A stretch of 64,000 bases of DNA from positions 1,426,001-1,490,000 of the forward strand of contig NZ_CP109327.1 in the NCBI RefSeq assembly GCF_035918155.1. The letters run 5' to 3'. A model generated the notes under the pieces. It was not told the DNA's origin. It did not search any database and saw nothing but the letters and a program-made list of their open reading frames with translations. Source of the stretch: Streptomyces sp. NBC_01591. Lineage in GTDB: Bacteria; Actinomycetota; Actinomycetes; Streptomycetales; Streptomycetaceae. The stretch's first letter is position 1. Each line of letters begins with the position of its first letter. This document shows positions 49,950 to 58,860 of this stretch, piece after piece. The translations under genes were made by a program, and so were the position numbers.

Positions 49950-50074
49950 TGCGGGTTCCCTCCCCTGTGGCGGTCTCCCATGTGTGCCCAGCCGCGGCGG
50001 GTGGAACACCCCCGTCCGCCCTGTCCCGCCCGCGGCCCTTGGCCAACCGAGCAGGACCGCGGTCGGCCGCTTCG

Positions 50075-50464
50075 TCATGCCGCGATCCGTCGGTCGGCCA
50101 GCGGCAGGTCCATCAACTCGCTGTGCCCGTACTGCTCCCCGCATCCGGGGCACCGGACGCCTGGTGTGTCGAGGGTGACGCGGAGGACAGCGCCGCAGGG
50201 GCAGCCGACGGGCACGGTTCGCGGCCTCCGCTCGCCGGTGACCTGCTGCTCGCACTGCCGCGCGAGTTGGCTGATCTCGCGTGCGCACTCGTCGATGGCG
50301 GGGTGACTGGCCGCGGCCCAGGACAGGTTGACCCGCAGCGCCTGAACGACTTCGTCGAGCTGCTGCTGCATGTCGCCGTTCCAGCGAGGGTGGCCCCAGC
50401 CGAGCCGGTCGTGCCAGTCGATCAGCCATGTCTGCAGGATGGTGACGACGCCGCCGCGGGCCAT
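50075..50464 (-). CDS. Helical protein with C-terminal zinc ribbon
   Basis: 129 residues. A helical region (LQTWLIDWHDRLGWGHPRWN, then VVQALRVNLSWAAASHPAID) is followed by a zinc ribbon with GCPCGA and RCPGCGEQYG. Similar proteins occur in Streptomyces phages. ATG 50464 matches them; upstream lies a 28-bp tandem repeat. Confidence 0.72.
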   Translation of the reverse strand: MARGGVVTILQTWLIDWHDRLGWGHPRWNGDMQQQLDEVVQALRVNLSWAAASHPAIDECAREISQLARQCEQQVTGERRPRTVPVGCPCGAVLRVTLDTPGVRCPGCGEQYGHSELMDLPLADRRIAA

Positions 50465-50490
50465 GAGGCTGAGCGGAACCAGCCGGAAAG

Positions 50491-50545
50491 GGAGCGGTGC
50501 CGACCGGCTGCCGGACAGGGAGCGGTGCCGACCGGCTGCCGGACA
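50491..50545. repeat. 28-bp tandem duplication
   Basis: GAGCGGTGCCGACCGGCTGC and flanking bases occur twice with a period of 28 bp (from 50491 and 50519), directly upstream of the minus-strand gene starting at 50464. It may alter that promoter. Confidence 0.85.
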
Positions 50546-50777
50546 CTGCGGGTCCGCCGCCACCGCCGGCGAAGAGTGGGTGTGCGCCCTGACTCCAGCC
50601 GTGGCCACTGACGGGCATGTTCGTGAGCTTGTCCGGCGGTTCATGGCGAGGCAGGGCAGAGACTGCCGAGCATGTCGCGGCTGCATCGTCGGCACGGCAC
50701 AGTAGAGCAGTCACGCGGAGTCAGGCGGCAGGGGTGCCCGCCGACTTCCGCACCACCTTCAGGTGAAAGGGGCTGCC

Positions 50778-52255
50778 ATGCCATGGCCTGAGAAGCGCGG
50801 CAACAAGTGGCGCGTGCGCTGGGACTCCGGGCGAGTGCACCCTGAGACTGGGAAGAAGATCTACGACAGTCAGTCAGGGTTCAACACCGATCAAGAGGCA
50901 TACGACTACGGCCTCGACCGCGAATCAGATGTCCGCAACGACCGGTACACCAGCCGGCGTGACGGCGCGGTCCTGATGAAGGACTACGTCAAGGACTGGC
51001 TCGACGGCATCGACGTCGGACATCTCCGCGAGAAGGCCTGCCGGTCCATGGCGAGGCTGTACATCGTTCCCCGGTGGGGAGAGACCGCAGTCGGCGACAT
51101 CAAGCCTTCGGCCTACCGCGGTTGGAAGAAAGAGCTCCTCGCCCGGCCTAACGTCGGTGCCGACTACGGGCGGGAGATCCTGGGCCTGTTCGCGATGATG
51201 ATGGACGACGCGGTCGAGGATGAGCTTCGCAAGGCTTCCCCCGTCTCCCACAAGCGTCGCCGCGGTAAGTACACGAAGAAGGTCAAAGAGAAGAAGCGGT
51301 ACATGGACATCGCTGATGTCCACCAGCTTGCGACCAACGCCTCGATCTCTGGGGATTCCCCGGCTACGTCTTCATACTGACCATGGCCTGCACCGGGATG
51401 CGCCCAGCCGAGCTGTATGCGCTGCGCCGCGAGTACACCCATCCTGCCTGGCCCGCCTCCGACCCTGATGATGAGCGCCGCGAGGAATCCATCGAGCGCT
51501 ACCTGGGCGACAAGCGCATGCCGGCGATCCGCGTCCAGCACCAGCACCAGTGGAAGGCCAGTGTGCTCACGCTGCTGCCACCCAAGTACGACAGCCACCG
51601 GACGCTGGTGCTCCCCCCATTCCTGGCCGAGCTGCTGGAGATGCTGCTCGACAGCCACGACAGCGAGTGGGTGTTTCCATCAATCAATGGCGGCCCTCTA
51701 GCGAAGGCGAACTTCACCTACCACTACTGGCGGAAGATCGCTGACGGCCAGGAGGCGTCGATGCCGCGCGCAAAAGGCGGCGGGCGGGGCGGCACCTGGC
51801 GGCCGCTTCCCGGCTGGCCAGCGGTGAAGGCATACGCAGGGAAGCGGCTCTACCTGCTCCGTCACGGCCACAAGGAGTGGATCGACGAGGACGGACACAG
51901 CCGTGTCGCCGTGGAGTCCCGCATGGGCCATGAAATCGCTGGCGTCGAGGGCACGTACAGCAACGTCACGCCGACGATGGAGCGCGCCATCATGGATTCA
52001 CTGCAGGCGCGGTGGCAGGGATTCGTGCCGACCTTGAGGGAGGACTGGTTGCCCAGTTCTCCCAAGCCTCTCCCAGTTGATCTTCTAGATTGGATGACGA
52101 TGCAGGTCAGCGCCGCGCTGGCCCCGAAACCACCAAGTGTTCATGAAGTTCATCACGACCAAGAGCTTCATGCCGTTCGTCATCTACCGCGTACTGCTCG
52201 GCGTGCTGCTGTTCGTGCTGGTGGCCGCGGGTGTGCTGAGCCCGCACGCGGGTGA
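50778..52255 (+). pseudogene. Tyrosine integrase, frameshifted, 3' end inside attR
   Basis: ATG 50778 opens an integrase with an arm-binding N-terminus (GNKWRVRWDSGRVHPETGK) and core-binding domain. At about 51345 the frame is lost. The next frame reads DLWGFPGYVFILTMACTGMR with the first catalytic Arg, then LLRHGHKEW, the conserved ESRMGHE and TYSNVT with the presumed Tyr. Adding one base would restore about 490 residues. The last 38 or so codons lie in attR, ending in TGA at 52255, so the integrase 3' end overlaps the attachment site. As read, the protein is split and probably inactive. Confidence 0.9.
52058..52075 (+). promoter_or_regulatory. Candidate integrase arm-type sites, right end (two TCTCCCA)
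   Basis: TCTCCCA at 52058 and 52069, 11 bp apart, lies 63 bp inside attR and within the integrase 3' coding region. It is the same heptamer, orientation and phasing as the three left-end copies. Confidence 0.55.
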
Positions 52256-52267
52256 GTCCGCAGGCTA
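52139..52267 (+). repeat. attR: 129-bp attachment repeat
   Basis: This is the second copy of the uppP 3' end (128/129 identical to 27589-27717), with no coding 5' part of uppP before it. The next base differs (TAG here, TAA at attL). Chromosomal sequence resumes at 52268. Confidence 0.95.
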
Positions 52268-52291
52268 GGTTTCGCAGGCCCGGCCGCCGGG

Positions 52292-52546
52292 TCAGCGCCT
52301 CGCTCGGCGGCGGAAGAGGTATCCGCCCAGGACCATCCCTGCGAACAGCGTCACGGCGAGTACCGCCCAGAGCGGCAGGGTGACGGTGGGGATCCACAGC
52401 CGGATGGCGACCGACCCGGTGTTCACGGCGATGAACCAGATCGCGAGCCCCGCCAGCACCACCACCCCGATGGTGCGGATGCGTACGTTCCGGCCCTTGA
52501 CGGTCAGGGTCGGCGGGGCATGCGGGCGGGACGTCTTCTGTGCCAT
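52292..52546 (-). CDS. LapA-domain membrane protein
   Basis: 84 residues with two helices (IGVVVLAGLAIWFIAVNTGS and LPLWAVLAVTLFAGMVLGGYL) and the conserved NTGSVAIRLWIPTVTLPL linker of LapA-domain proteins. It is probably an inner-membrane protein. ATG 52546 is used; the longer frame is not supported. It converges on uppP in the pre-integration chromosome. Confidence 0.8.
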   Translation of the reverse strand: MAQKTSRPHAPPTLTVKGRNVRIRTIGVVVLAGLAIWFIAVNTGSVAIRLWIPTVTLPLWAVLAVTLFAGMVLGGYLFRRRARR

Positions 52547-52675
52547 GCGTCCAGTATCGGACGGTTCAGGGGATTGGTCCTGATGGGCCTTGCTCGTCGT
52601 GCGCCGGGGCGCGAAGTCGTCGACAATGCCCGGCAGCACCCGTACGTCCCCGGGGGTGTGACCTGCTCCGACGGG

Positions 52676-52945
52676 TCAGGGTGTGTCGCCCCGCCAGTCC
52701 CAGCGGCCGGGGTCGCCGTCCCGCGGCCCGTACTCCGCTCTGCCTCCCGGGCCGAACCGCCCGATCTCCGTGTTCAGTGCCGCCCCCTCGCGCAGCGCCC
52801 TGTCCGTCCAGCCGGTCACGTCGAGAAGCAGGCCGTCGAGCGGGCCGCCCACCAACTCCCGGTAGGTGTGACCCGGCCGGGGCCCCGGGTCGGGATCGTC
52901 ATGGTCGGCGCCGTACACGCGCCGCTGCCGCATCAGCTCGTCCAT
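52676..52945 (-). CDS. Conserved hypothetical protein, 89 residues
   Basis: ATG 52945. The sequence has VYGADHDDPDPGPRPGHTYR and LVGGPLDGLLLDVTGWTDRA, with no cysteine and no membrane segment. The phrase HTYRELVGGPLDGLLLDV is seen in many actinobacterial small proteins. No function is known. Confidence 0.6.
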   Translation of the reverse strand: MDELMRQRRVYGADHDDPDPGPRPGHTYRELVGGPLDGLLLDVTGWTDRALREGAALNTEIGRFGPGGRAEYGPRDGDPGRWDWRGDTP

Positions 52946-53012
52946 GGGGGCAGGATCGCACCCGGCACTGACAATCGCAGGGGCGGAAAGCCTCACGGAC
53001 CGCACCGGCGCG

Positions 53013-53180
53013 CCAGGTGCCGCGCCTCGATGCCCGCGACCGCTTCCGTGTTGTCGGCGAACCGCGCCGCCTCCGGCGTCAACAACACCGTCCGCCAGGT
53101 CGGTTCGGTGGTCGGCGCGGCAGCCGTCGGCGTGCTGCTCCAGGGCAGGCCGGCCGCCGAACTGGCCGGGGACGTGTCAC
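53013..53180 (+). pseudogene. Remnant of an EmrB/QacA-type MFS transporter
   Basis: In one frame, ASGVNNTVRQVGSVVGAAAV is the hallmark of the helix near the C-terminal end of DHA2 drug transporters. No start or other helices are found nearby, so only a fragment remains. Confidence 0.65.
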
Positions 53181-53304
53181 AGCCCGACGCGGGTGGCCCC
53201 ATGCGTCCCGGATCTTCCGGGCAGATAGGGTCGAAAGTCCCTGCCGCGCGCTGTCCGCGCGTACCAGCCTGGGACATGCACCGCCGGAACCCTGGAGGGA
53301 AACC

Positions 53305-54168
53305 ATGACCAGCACCGACCGACCCGTGATCGCCGCGGTCGACGGCTCGTCGCACAGCCGCGAGGCACTCGACTGGGCCGCCCACGAAGCCGCACGGCGA
53401 GGACTCGGACTGACGATCGTGCACGCCCGCACACCCGACCGGCGCGTCGACCAGGACACGCTGCGGCGCGACGCGGAGGAGTTGCTCGCCCGGTCCGTCC
53501 GAAGAGTCTCCGAGATCGCTCCGCAGTTGCACCCGTCGACGCTGACACCGCTGGACTTCCCTTCGGCGGCGCTCACCTCGCTCAGCCACAACGCCTCGCT
53601 GGTGGTCGTCGGCTCGCGCGGTCTGGGCGGCTTCCGGTCCCTGATGCTCGGCTCCAACAGCCTGGCCACCGCGTCGATGGCCGCGTGCCCCGTCGTCGTG
53701 GTCCACAGTGGGCCGTCGGACGAGGACGCGGCAGAGGCGGCGGGAACACATCCCGACCTCGTCGCGGGGGTGGCCGCCGACGAGAGCAGCGAGGCGGTTC
53801 TCGAGTTCGCCTTCGAAACCGCCGCCTCCCGGCCCGGTGCGCGGCTGCGGATCGTGCACGGCTGGACGATGTTCTCCTCGATGCTCTCCGGCGGCCCCGT
53901 CTTCGACCGGGACGCGGCGGCGGACTCCGCCGAACGTACCCTCGCGGAACTGACCGCCGGCTGGCGGGAGAAGTACCCGCAGGTCGAAGTCGTCAGGGAA
54001 CCGGTCGGCGGCTCCGCCTCACGCACCCTGGTCACGGCATCGGCCACCGCGGCGCTGACCGTGATCGGGCGGCGCCGGGGCGGCGAGTCCCTCGGGCTCG
54101 GGCTCTCCCCCGTCGCACAGACCACGCTCACCCACGCGCTCGGCCCGGTAGCCGTGGTGCCCTGCTGA
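53305..54168 (+). CDS. Universal stress protein, tandem UspA domains
   Basis: 287 residues, two UspA domains. Each has the start strand (VIAAVDGSSHSREALDWAA; VAGVAADESSEAVLEFAFE). The first has the nucleotide motif VVVGSRGLGGFRSLMLGSNS; in the second it is weaker (VIGRRRGGESLGLGLS). Tandem Usp proteins are common in Streptomyces stress regulons. ATG 53305 follows GGAGGGA. ATP binding is expected for the first domain at least. Confidence 0.92.
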   Translation: MTSTDRPVIAAVDGSSHSREALDWAAHEAARRGLGLTIVHARTPDRRVDQDTLRRDAEELLARSVRRVSEIAPQLHPSTLTPLDFPSAALTSLSHNASLVVVGSRGLGGFRSLMLGSNSLATASMAACPVVVVHSGPSDEDAAEAAGTHPDLVAGVAADESSEAVLEFAFETAASRPGARLRIVHGWTMFSSMLSGGPVFDRDAAADSAERTLAELTAGWREKYPQVEVVREPVGGSASRTLVTASATAALTVIGRRRGGESLGLGLSPVAQTTLTHALGPVAVVPC

Positions 54169-54236
54169 GGACAGCGTCACCCCGCCGTGCGTGCACGCCT
54201 CTTGGCCTCGCACGCCGGCGGGCAGACACTGACCCG

Positions 54237-54734
54237 ATGACGCAGCGCGTGGATCTCGCGACCGTGATGGACCGACTGTCCGTCGATGCAGTGATCACCG
54301 GCTATGCGATGGCGGTGGACGACGGTGAATGGGCGGATTACCGCGCCCTGTTCACCGCGGACGGCCGTGCCGACTACCGCGGCGCCGGTGGTGTCGAAGG
54401 ACCGGCGCGGGAGGTCGCCGAGTGGCTGGCGGAGACCATGCGGCTCTTCCCCGTGCGTCAGCATCTGATCGTCAACCGTCGGCTCGATCTCCAGGACCTC
54501 GGCGGCTACCCGGGCGACCGCGCCGAGGTGCGGGCCGACTATCTGAACCCGATGCGGCTGGAGAGCACCGCGACCGGTGGCAACGCCTCGGAGGCACGGG
54601 CCACCGCGCCGAACTTCGTCTCCGGCGGGCGGTACGCGTTCACGCTGTCGCGTACGGACAGCGGCTGGCGGATCCGTACCGTGACCGTCCACGAGAAATG
54701 GCGCGGCGCAGGAGACCTATTCCCGCCGGACTGA
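54237..54734 (+). CDS. SnoaL-like / NTF2-fold protein
   Basis: 165 residues of SnoaL-like fold: VDAVITGYAMAVDDGEWADY RALF is the opening helix region, GRADYRGAGG the first strand, and VRQHLIVNRRLDLQD the pocket His region. Such proteins are cyclases, hydroxylases or isomerases, or simply ligand binders. ATG 54237 is preceded by a short gap after the stress-protein gene. Activity unknown. Confidence 0.8.
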   Translation: MTQRVDLATVMDRLSVDAVITGYAMAVDDGEWADYRALFTADGRADYRGAGGVEGPAREVAEWLAETMRLFPVRQHLIVNRRLDLQDLGGYPGDRAEVRADYLNPMRLESTATGGNASEARATAPNFVSGGRYAFTLSRTDSGWRIRTVTVHEKWRGAGDLFPPD

Positions 54735-54835
54735 TCCCGGCCCTCCGGTGCTTCCGCTTCCCCGCACCGGGGAAGAACTGCGGAACGGGGAAGCAGGGGT
54801 GAGACTGCTGATCAGGCAGGACGAGGAGGCGCGGC

Positions 54836-56470
54836 ATGCGGATTCCGGCCGGTCGGAGCGAGCAGTGGCAACGGATGCTGCGGTCCGGCCGGTGGCGCGG
54901 CTGCCTCGCGCTGCTCACGGGTGCACTGCCCGCACTCGCGTTTCCCGCCCCATCCCTGTGGTGGCTCGCCGGAGTCGGCCTGGTTCCGTGGCTGCTGCTC
55001 ATCCGGTCCGCCGACACGAAGCGCCGGGCGGCGCTGGACGGCTGGCTCGGCGGCACCGGCTACATGCTCGCGGTGCATCACTGGCTGATGCCGAGCCTCC
55101 ATGTCTTCATCGTGGTCCTGGCCGCCCTGCTCGGTCTGTTGTGGGCTCCGTGGGGGCTGCTGGTCCATCGGATGCTGGGCGGGCCGGTGTCCGCCGCAGC
55201 CGTCGCCCCCGCGGTCGTCGTGGTGCCCTGTGGCTGGCTGGTGATCGAACTGGTCCGTTCCTGGGAGGCGCTCGGCGGTCCCTGGGGGCTGCTCGGCGCG
55301 AGCCAGTGGCAGGTGGCTCCCGCGCTCCGCGTGGCATCGGTGGGCGGGGTGTGGCTGGTCAGCCTCGTGGTGGTGGCGGTGAACACCGCTGTCGCCCTGC
55401 TGTTCGTGACCGCGGCCGCCCGCGCGGTGGCCGCGGTGGGCATCGTGGTGTGCGGTCTGGCCGTGGGGTCGATGGCGAAGTGGGCGCCGCAGCCCGAGGA
55501 GTCGGGCGTGGCCAGGATCGCCGTCGTGCAGCCGGGTGTGTTCACGGGGGTTCACAGCGCCGAGCGCCGGCTCGCCCTCAGTGAGCGGCTGACCGGTTCG
55601 CTGGCCGGGCGCGATCTCGATCTGGTGGTGTGGGGCGAGAGCAGTGTGAGTGTGGATCTCGCCCTGCGTCCGGACATCACCGCCCGGATCGCCGCCCTCT
55701 CGCGCCGGGTGGGCGCGGATGTGCTGGTCAATGTGGACGCCCGGCAGACCGACCGGTCGGGCCGGACGGGGATCTTCAAGTCGGCGGTGCTGGTGGGTCC
55801 GGACGGGCTGACCGGGGACCGCTACGACAAGATGCGGCTGGTGCCGTTCGGCGAGTACATCCCGGCCCGGTCGGTGCTCGGCTGGGCCACGTCCTTGGGC
55901 CGGGCGGCGGGTGAAGACCGGTTGCGGGGCACCCGACAGGTGACGATGTCGCTGCCCGGGGCCGACGGCGGGAACGGTCTGCGTATCGGGCCGCTGGTCT
56001 GCTTCGAGTCCGCGTTCCCCGACATGAGCCGTCGGCTCACCCGGGACGGTGCGCAGCTGCTCATCGCCCAGTCGTCCACCTCCTCGTTCCAGCACGGCTG
56101 GGCACCCGGGCAGCATGCCTCGCTCGGGGCGCTGCGGGCCGCCGAGAACGGCCGCCCGGTGGTGCATGCGACGCTCACCGGCGTCAGTACGGTGTACGGC
56201 CCGCGGGGCGAGCGGGTCGGTGCTCCGCTCGGTACGGACACGAGCGGGGCCGCCGTGTTCGACGTACCGCTGGCGACGGGCACCACGCTCTATGTGCGGC
56301 TCGGCGACTGGCCGGTACAGGGAGCAGCGGGGGTGCTGGCCCTGTTCTGCGCCTTCGAGGCGGTCCGATCGCTCATGAGGCGTGACCGGGGCGGGCCGGC
56401 CGGGGTGACGGGTGAAGCGGGTGTGACGGCAGCCGCGGTCGCCGAACCGGTCGCCCGCTCGGGGCCATGA
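54836..56470 (+). CDS. lnt: Apolipoprotein N-acyltransferase
   Basis: 544 residues: an N-terminal membrane domain (about six to seven helices to residue 210) and a nitrilase-like domain. The catalytic triad is visible as Glu268 (VVWGESS), Lys332 (YDKMRLVPFGEYIP) and Cys389 (LVCFESAF). The enzyme adds a third acyl chain to the N-terminal cysteine of lipoproteins. Streptomycetes often have two homologues, so this may be Lnt1 or Lnt2. The C-terminal tail after residue 515 is Ala/Gly/Val-rich. Confidence 0.9.
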   Translation: MRIPAGRSEQWQRMLRSGRWRGCLALLTGALPALAFPAPSLWWLAGVGLVPWLLLIRSADTKRRAALDGWLGGTGYMLAVHHWLMPSLHVFIVVLAALLGLLWAPWGLLVHRMLGGPVSAAAVAPAVVVVPCGWLVIELVRSWEALGGPWGLLGASQWQVAPALRVASVGGVWLVSLVVVAVNTAVALLFVTAAARAVAAVGIVVCGLAVGSMAKWAPQPEESGVARIAVVQPGVFTGVHSAERRLALSERLTGSLAGRDLDLVVWGESSVSVDLALRPDITARIAALSRRVGADVLVNVDARQTDRSGRTGIFKSAVLVGPDGLTGDRYDKMRLVPFGEYIPARSVLGWATSLGRAAGEDRLRGTRQVTMSLPGADGGNGLRIGPLVCFESAFPDMSRRLTRDGAQLLIAQSSTSSFQHGWAPGQHASLGALRAAENGRPVVHATLTGVSTVYGPRGERVGAPLGTDTSGAAVFDVPLATGTTLYVRLGDWPVQGAAGVLALFCAFEAVRSLMRRDRGGPAGVTGEAGVTAAAVAEPVARSGP

Positions 56471-56525
56471 GCCGGGAACGGACAGCCCTGCCGATGACAG
56501 CCCTGCCGATGGGTGCGGGCCCGGC

Positions 56526-56873
56526 CTACCGGGGGCCGTTCACCGAGACGATGTTTCCCTTGGCGTCGACGGTGAGCGAGACCCGCTCGACCTTGTTGGT
56601 CACGGCCAGCACCAGCCATACGGCGCCCCAGAGAAAGCAGGTGAACACCATCAGGATGGCGTGCAGCACGTGGTTCAACGGGTTTCCCCGGACCATGACG
56701 ACCTGTGTCCCGGAGCGGGATTCCACCCGCCAGCCGCTCGCGATCCGCTGGTTGACCGCCCAGTCGAGGATCAGACCGCGCTGCATTTCGTCGGGGGGTC
56801 GCCCGTCGGCCGAGTAGTAACCCGGCGGCGGCTGGAGTGCGCCCCAACCCTTTGGCTCGTCGTGAGGTCTCAC
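56526..56873 (-). CDS. Small membrane-associated protein
   Basis: 115 residues. An N-terminal Pro/Gly-rich region, IASGWRVESRSGTQVVMVRG as a beta segment and a single long hydrophobic stretch (LHAILMVFTCFLWGAVWLVL) are followed by a short outer beta hairpin (RVSLTVDAKGNIVSVNG). It resembles a common actinobacterial protein of unknown role. It converges on lnt. Confidence 0.68.
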   Translation of the reverse strand: MRPHDEPKGWGALQPPPGYYSADGRPPDEMQRGLILDWAVNQRIASGWRVESRSGTQVVMVRGNPLNHVLHAILMVFTCFLWGAVWLVLAVTNKVERVSLTVDAKGNIVSVNGPR

Positions 56874-57119
56874 GAGGTCACCTCCACGGGCCGGTGGTCC
56901 ATCACCCCAGCCTGCATCGGGGCGGGGTTCGACGCATCCGGAGGCTCACCGGCGGCCGGGCCCGGCCGCCGACCCCCTAGCTAGCGCGGGTGGCCTGAGC
57001 TTCATGGCGGCGCCGGACGCGGGCCGCCTCGACTCGTGGACGACACTGAGATCACAATCAACCGACAATTGATCTCTACCGCAGGTAGCCCACGGTCAGC
57101 ACATGCCCCCGGAACAGCG

Positions 57120-57488
57120 TCACCGGGCCGGGATCGGTTGAGTGAGGTTCACCGGGTTGCCGTCGGGGTCCTGGATGTGGGCGACGCGCTGTCCCCATGG
57201 CATGTCGTTGGGGCCGCTGCGGACCGAGCCGCCCAGCGCCGCCACCCGGCCGAGCGTCTCGTCGACGTCGTCGACACCGATGCTGAGCAGGATCCGCGAC
57301 GCCGCCCCAGTCCCCGGGTTCGGCTTGGCCACCAACCCGAGGTCGGTGTCGCCGATGCGCAAGCCGAGGTAGAAGGCCGGGCCTTCCGCCGGTACCCGGA
57401 AGATCTCCTCAGCGCCGAACAATTTCGTATAGAAGCCGAGCAGAACGTCCTGGTCGGCAGTCACGATCACTGGCTGGATGGTGGACAT
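57120..57488 (-). CDS. VOC family protein (glyoxalase/bleomycin-resistance fold)
   Basis: 122 residues with two beta-alpha-beta-beta-beta modules. The second is VAHIQDPDGNPVNLTQP, the typical C-terminal strand with metal-ligand positions. FYTKLFGAEEIFRV is the N-terminal module. ATG 57488 is used; the upstream extension to 57560 has no ribosome site. Substrate unknown. Confidence 0.85.
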   Translation of the reverse strand: MSTIQPVIVTADQDVLLGFYTKLFGAEEIFRVPAEGPAFYLGLRIGDTDLGLVAKPNPGTGAASRILLSIGVDDVDETLGRVAALGGSVRSGPNDMPWGQRVAHIQDPDGNPVNLTQPIPAR

Positions 57489-57766
57489 GGCACTCCTGTC
57501 GAGAACGGTCGTGTCGCTGGGTAGACCGTTCGAGGACGGTGAACTCATCGGCAAAACCACCCGCCGGACGATCTACAACACAGACTGCCGCCCACGACCA
57601 GCACGAGCACCCCGAAACGAGGTCACGCCACCCCGCTGACCAGCCACTTCAAGATGGCGGAGCTTCACTGAAGAGCAAGGCGGCTGAGTCAGCTGTCCCA
57701 TCCGTCAGCACGATTCCGTGAAAGCCATGTCAGTTGAGAACACTGAGGGCCAGCGTTCGCAATCAA

Positions 57767-57824
57767 CGTGGCACCCCACCAGGTCAACGGCTCACCATCT
57801 GACAGATGCACTGCGACAGGACAG
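57767..57824 (+). repeat. 58-bp dispersed repeat, copy A
   Basis: It begins CGTGGCAC and ends ACTGCGACAGGACAG-like; 49 of 58 positions match copy B at 58861. The last 18 positions are identical in both. A partial third relative lies just before copy B. Confidence 0.85.
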
Positions 57825-57839
57825 TCCTGTCGCAGTGCA
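57807..57839. repeat. 33-bp near-perfect palindrome
   Basis: TGCACTGCGACAGGAC, one base A, then its exact complement: a 16-bp perfect inverted repeat with a 1-bp centre. No transcription-terminator loop is possible, so a protein-binding or cruciform role is more likely. Confidence 0.92.
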
Positions 57840-57973
57840 GCAGGCAGTTTCCCACTCAGCCTCATCAGTTTTGTCGGATTCTCACCATTTTGCACCCAGT
57901 GGAATGAACACTCTTCGGGCGATCTTGACTGCTGGCAGCGCCGCCCACCTGATCTTCGTTCGGTCCCGCGAGG

Positions 57974-58684
57974 CTACTGCTGATGGGCGGCTGGTCGCGC
58001 GAGAGTGAGTCCGCTCCACCGCTCCAGTTCGTCCGCGTGGCTGCCGACCGCTGTCGCCCGGGCGACCGCTGCGGCTTCCTTCGGTGTCGGCCCACCAAGG
58101 CGGGAGAGCAGCGCCAGCGGCCAGGCCGGAGTACCCGACTGCTCACCGTCGAAGGGGTGCCAGTCCCAGGCCGCATCGAACCGCCAGGCGCGCCCGTTCC
58201 GGTCGGCGACCTCATCACCCGGTTCGAGGAAGGCGTACGGACGGAAGAGCAGCTCGACGCGTATCGGTTCACCGCCGGCCGGATCGATCGTGTAGCCCTG
58301 GTCGTCAAGGTCAGGGTCATGGGTCTCACCCTGCCGCAGGGCCTCGACGTAGGACGCGGGCCGCGGCAGCATGCCGGTGACCAGGGGTGGATCGAAGCGG
58401 TGGACCGCCTGGACATGCACCACGGTCGCGGGGATTCCCACCAGGCAGGTATCGCCCGGCTTCAGCGCACTCTCTGCCGGTTCCGTCCGGAAGATCTCCC
58501 ACTCGCGGGCCGCGGGCGTTGGAAGCGCCCTCCGGCCGTTCCACCTGATGTTCTCGGCCTGCGGGTCCACCTCCAACCACGGCCACCACACGGAGACGTA
58601 GTAAGGGGTGACCCCGGTGACGACGGTCTCAGTGAACGGGCACTCCAGCAACAGCACGTCACCGGGCCGATAGTCGTGACTCAT
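57974..58684 (-). CDS. Hypothetical protein, 236 residues
   Basis: ATG 58684 encodes a soluble protein. Notable stretches are YRPGDVLLLECPFTETVVTG, VTPYYVSVWWPWLEVDP and WRFDAAWDWHPFDGEQSGTP. The second suggests a beta-barrel-like core with several aromatic residues. No family is recognised. It is bracketed by the two copies of a 58-bp dispersed repeat and read opposite to the upstream VOC gene direction of context. Confidence 0.6.
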   Translation of the reverse strand: MSHDYRPGDVLLLECPFTETVVTGVTPYYVSVWWPWLEVDPQAENIRWNGRRALPTPAAREWEIFRTEPAESALKPGDTCLVGIPATVVHVQAVHRFDPPLVTGMLPRPASYVEALRQGETHDPDLDDQGYTIDPAGGEPIRVELLFRPYAFLEPGDEVADRNGRAWRFDAAWDWHPFDGEQSGTPAWPLALLSRLGGPTPKEAAAVARATAVGSHADELERWSGLTLARPAAHQQ

Positions 58685-58860
58685 GGACACATTCTGCATG
58701 CCCTCGCTGACAAGCGACCGAACGAGTATCCGGCGTTCCGGGGAGGCGGCCCGTAGCGCGCCCCCTTCCGCGAGAGCCAACTCGTCCGGGAACAGCGCCC
58801 GGCGTCATTCTCAAACCGCTTGGCAACCTCACAGGTCAGCGCCCCACCGCTCTCAAGCGA

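Larger units (their letters stand above)
27589..52267. mobile_element. Integrated decayed prophage (about 24.6 kb) in the 3' end of uppP
   Basis: Direct repeats of 129 bp bound the element. Inside are a tyrosine integrase at the right end, an XRE regulator, a serine resolvase, and a minus-strand tail and lysis operon, so it is a temperate siphovirus-type prophage. Excision would release about 24,550 bp. No terminase, portal, capsid or head-tail genes are present, and several genes are frameshifted or cut by insertion sequences, so it is very unlikely to make particles. Accessory genes occupy the two outer thirds. Confidence 0.92.
57489..57973. other. Gene-free stretch with repeats and a palindrome
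   Basis: No frame here looks coding. It holds copy A of a 58-bp dispersed repeat (57767-57824), overlapping a 33-bp near-perfect palindrome (57807-57839). Part of it reads like a mobile or repetitive intergenic element. Confidence 0.6.
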
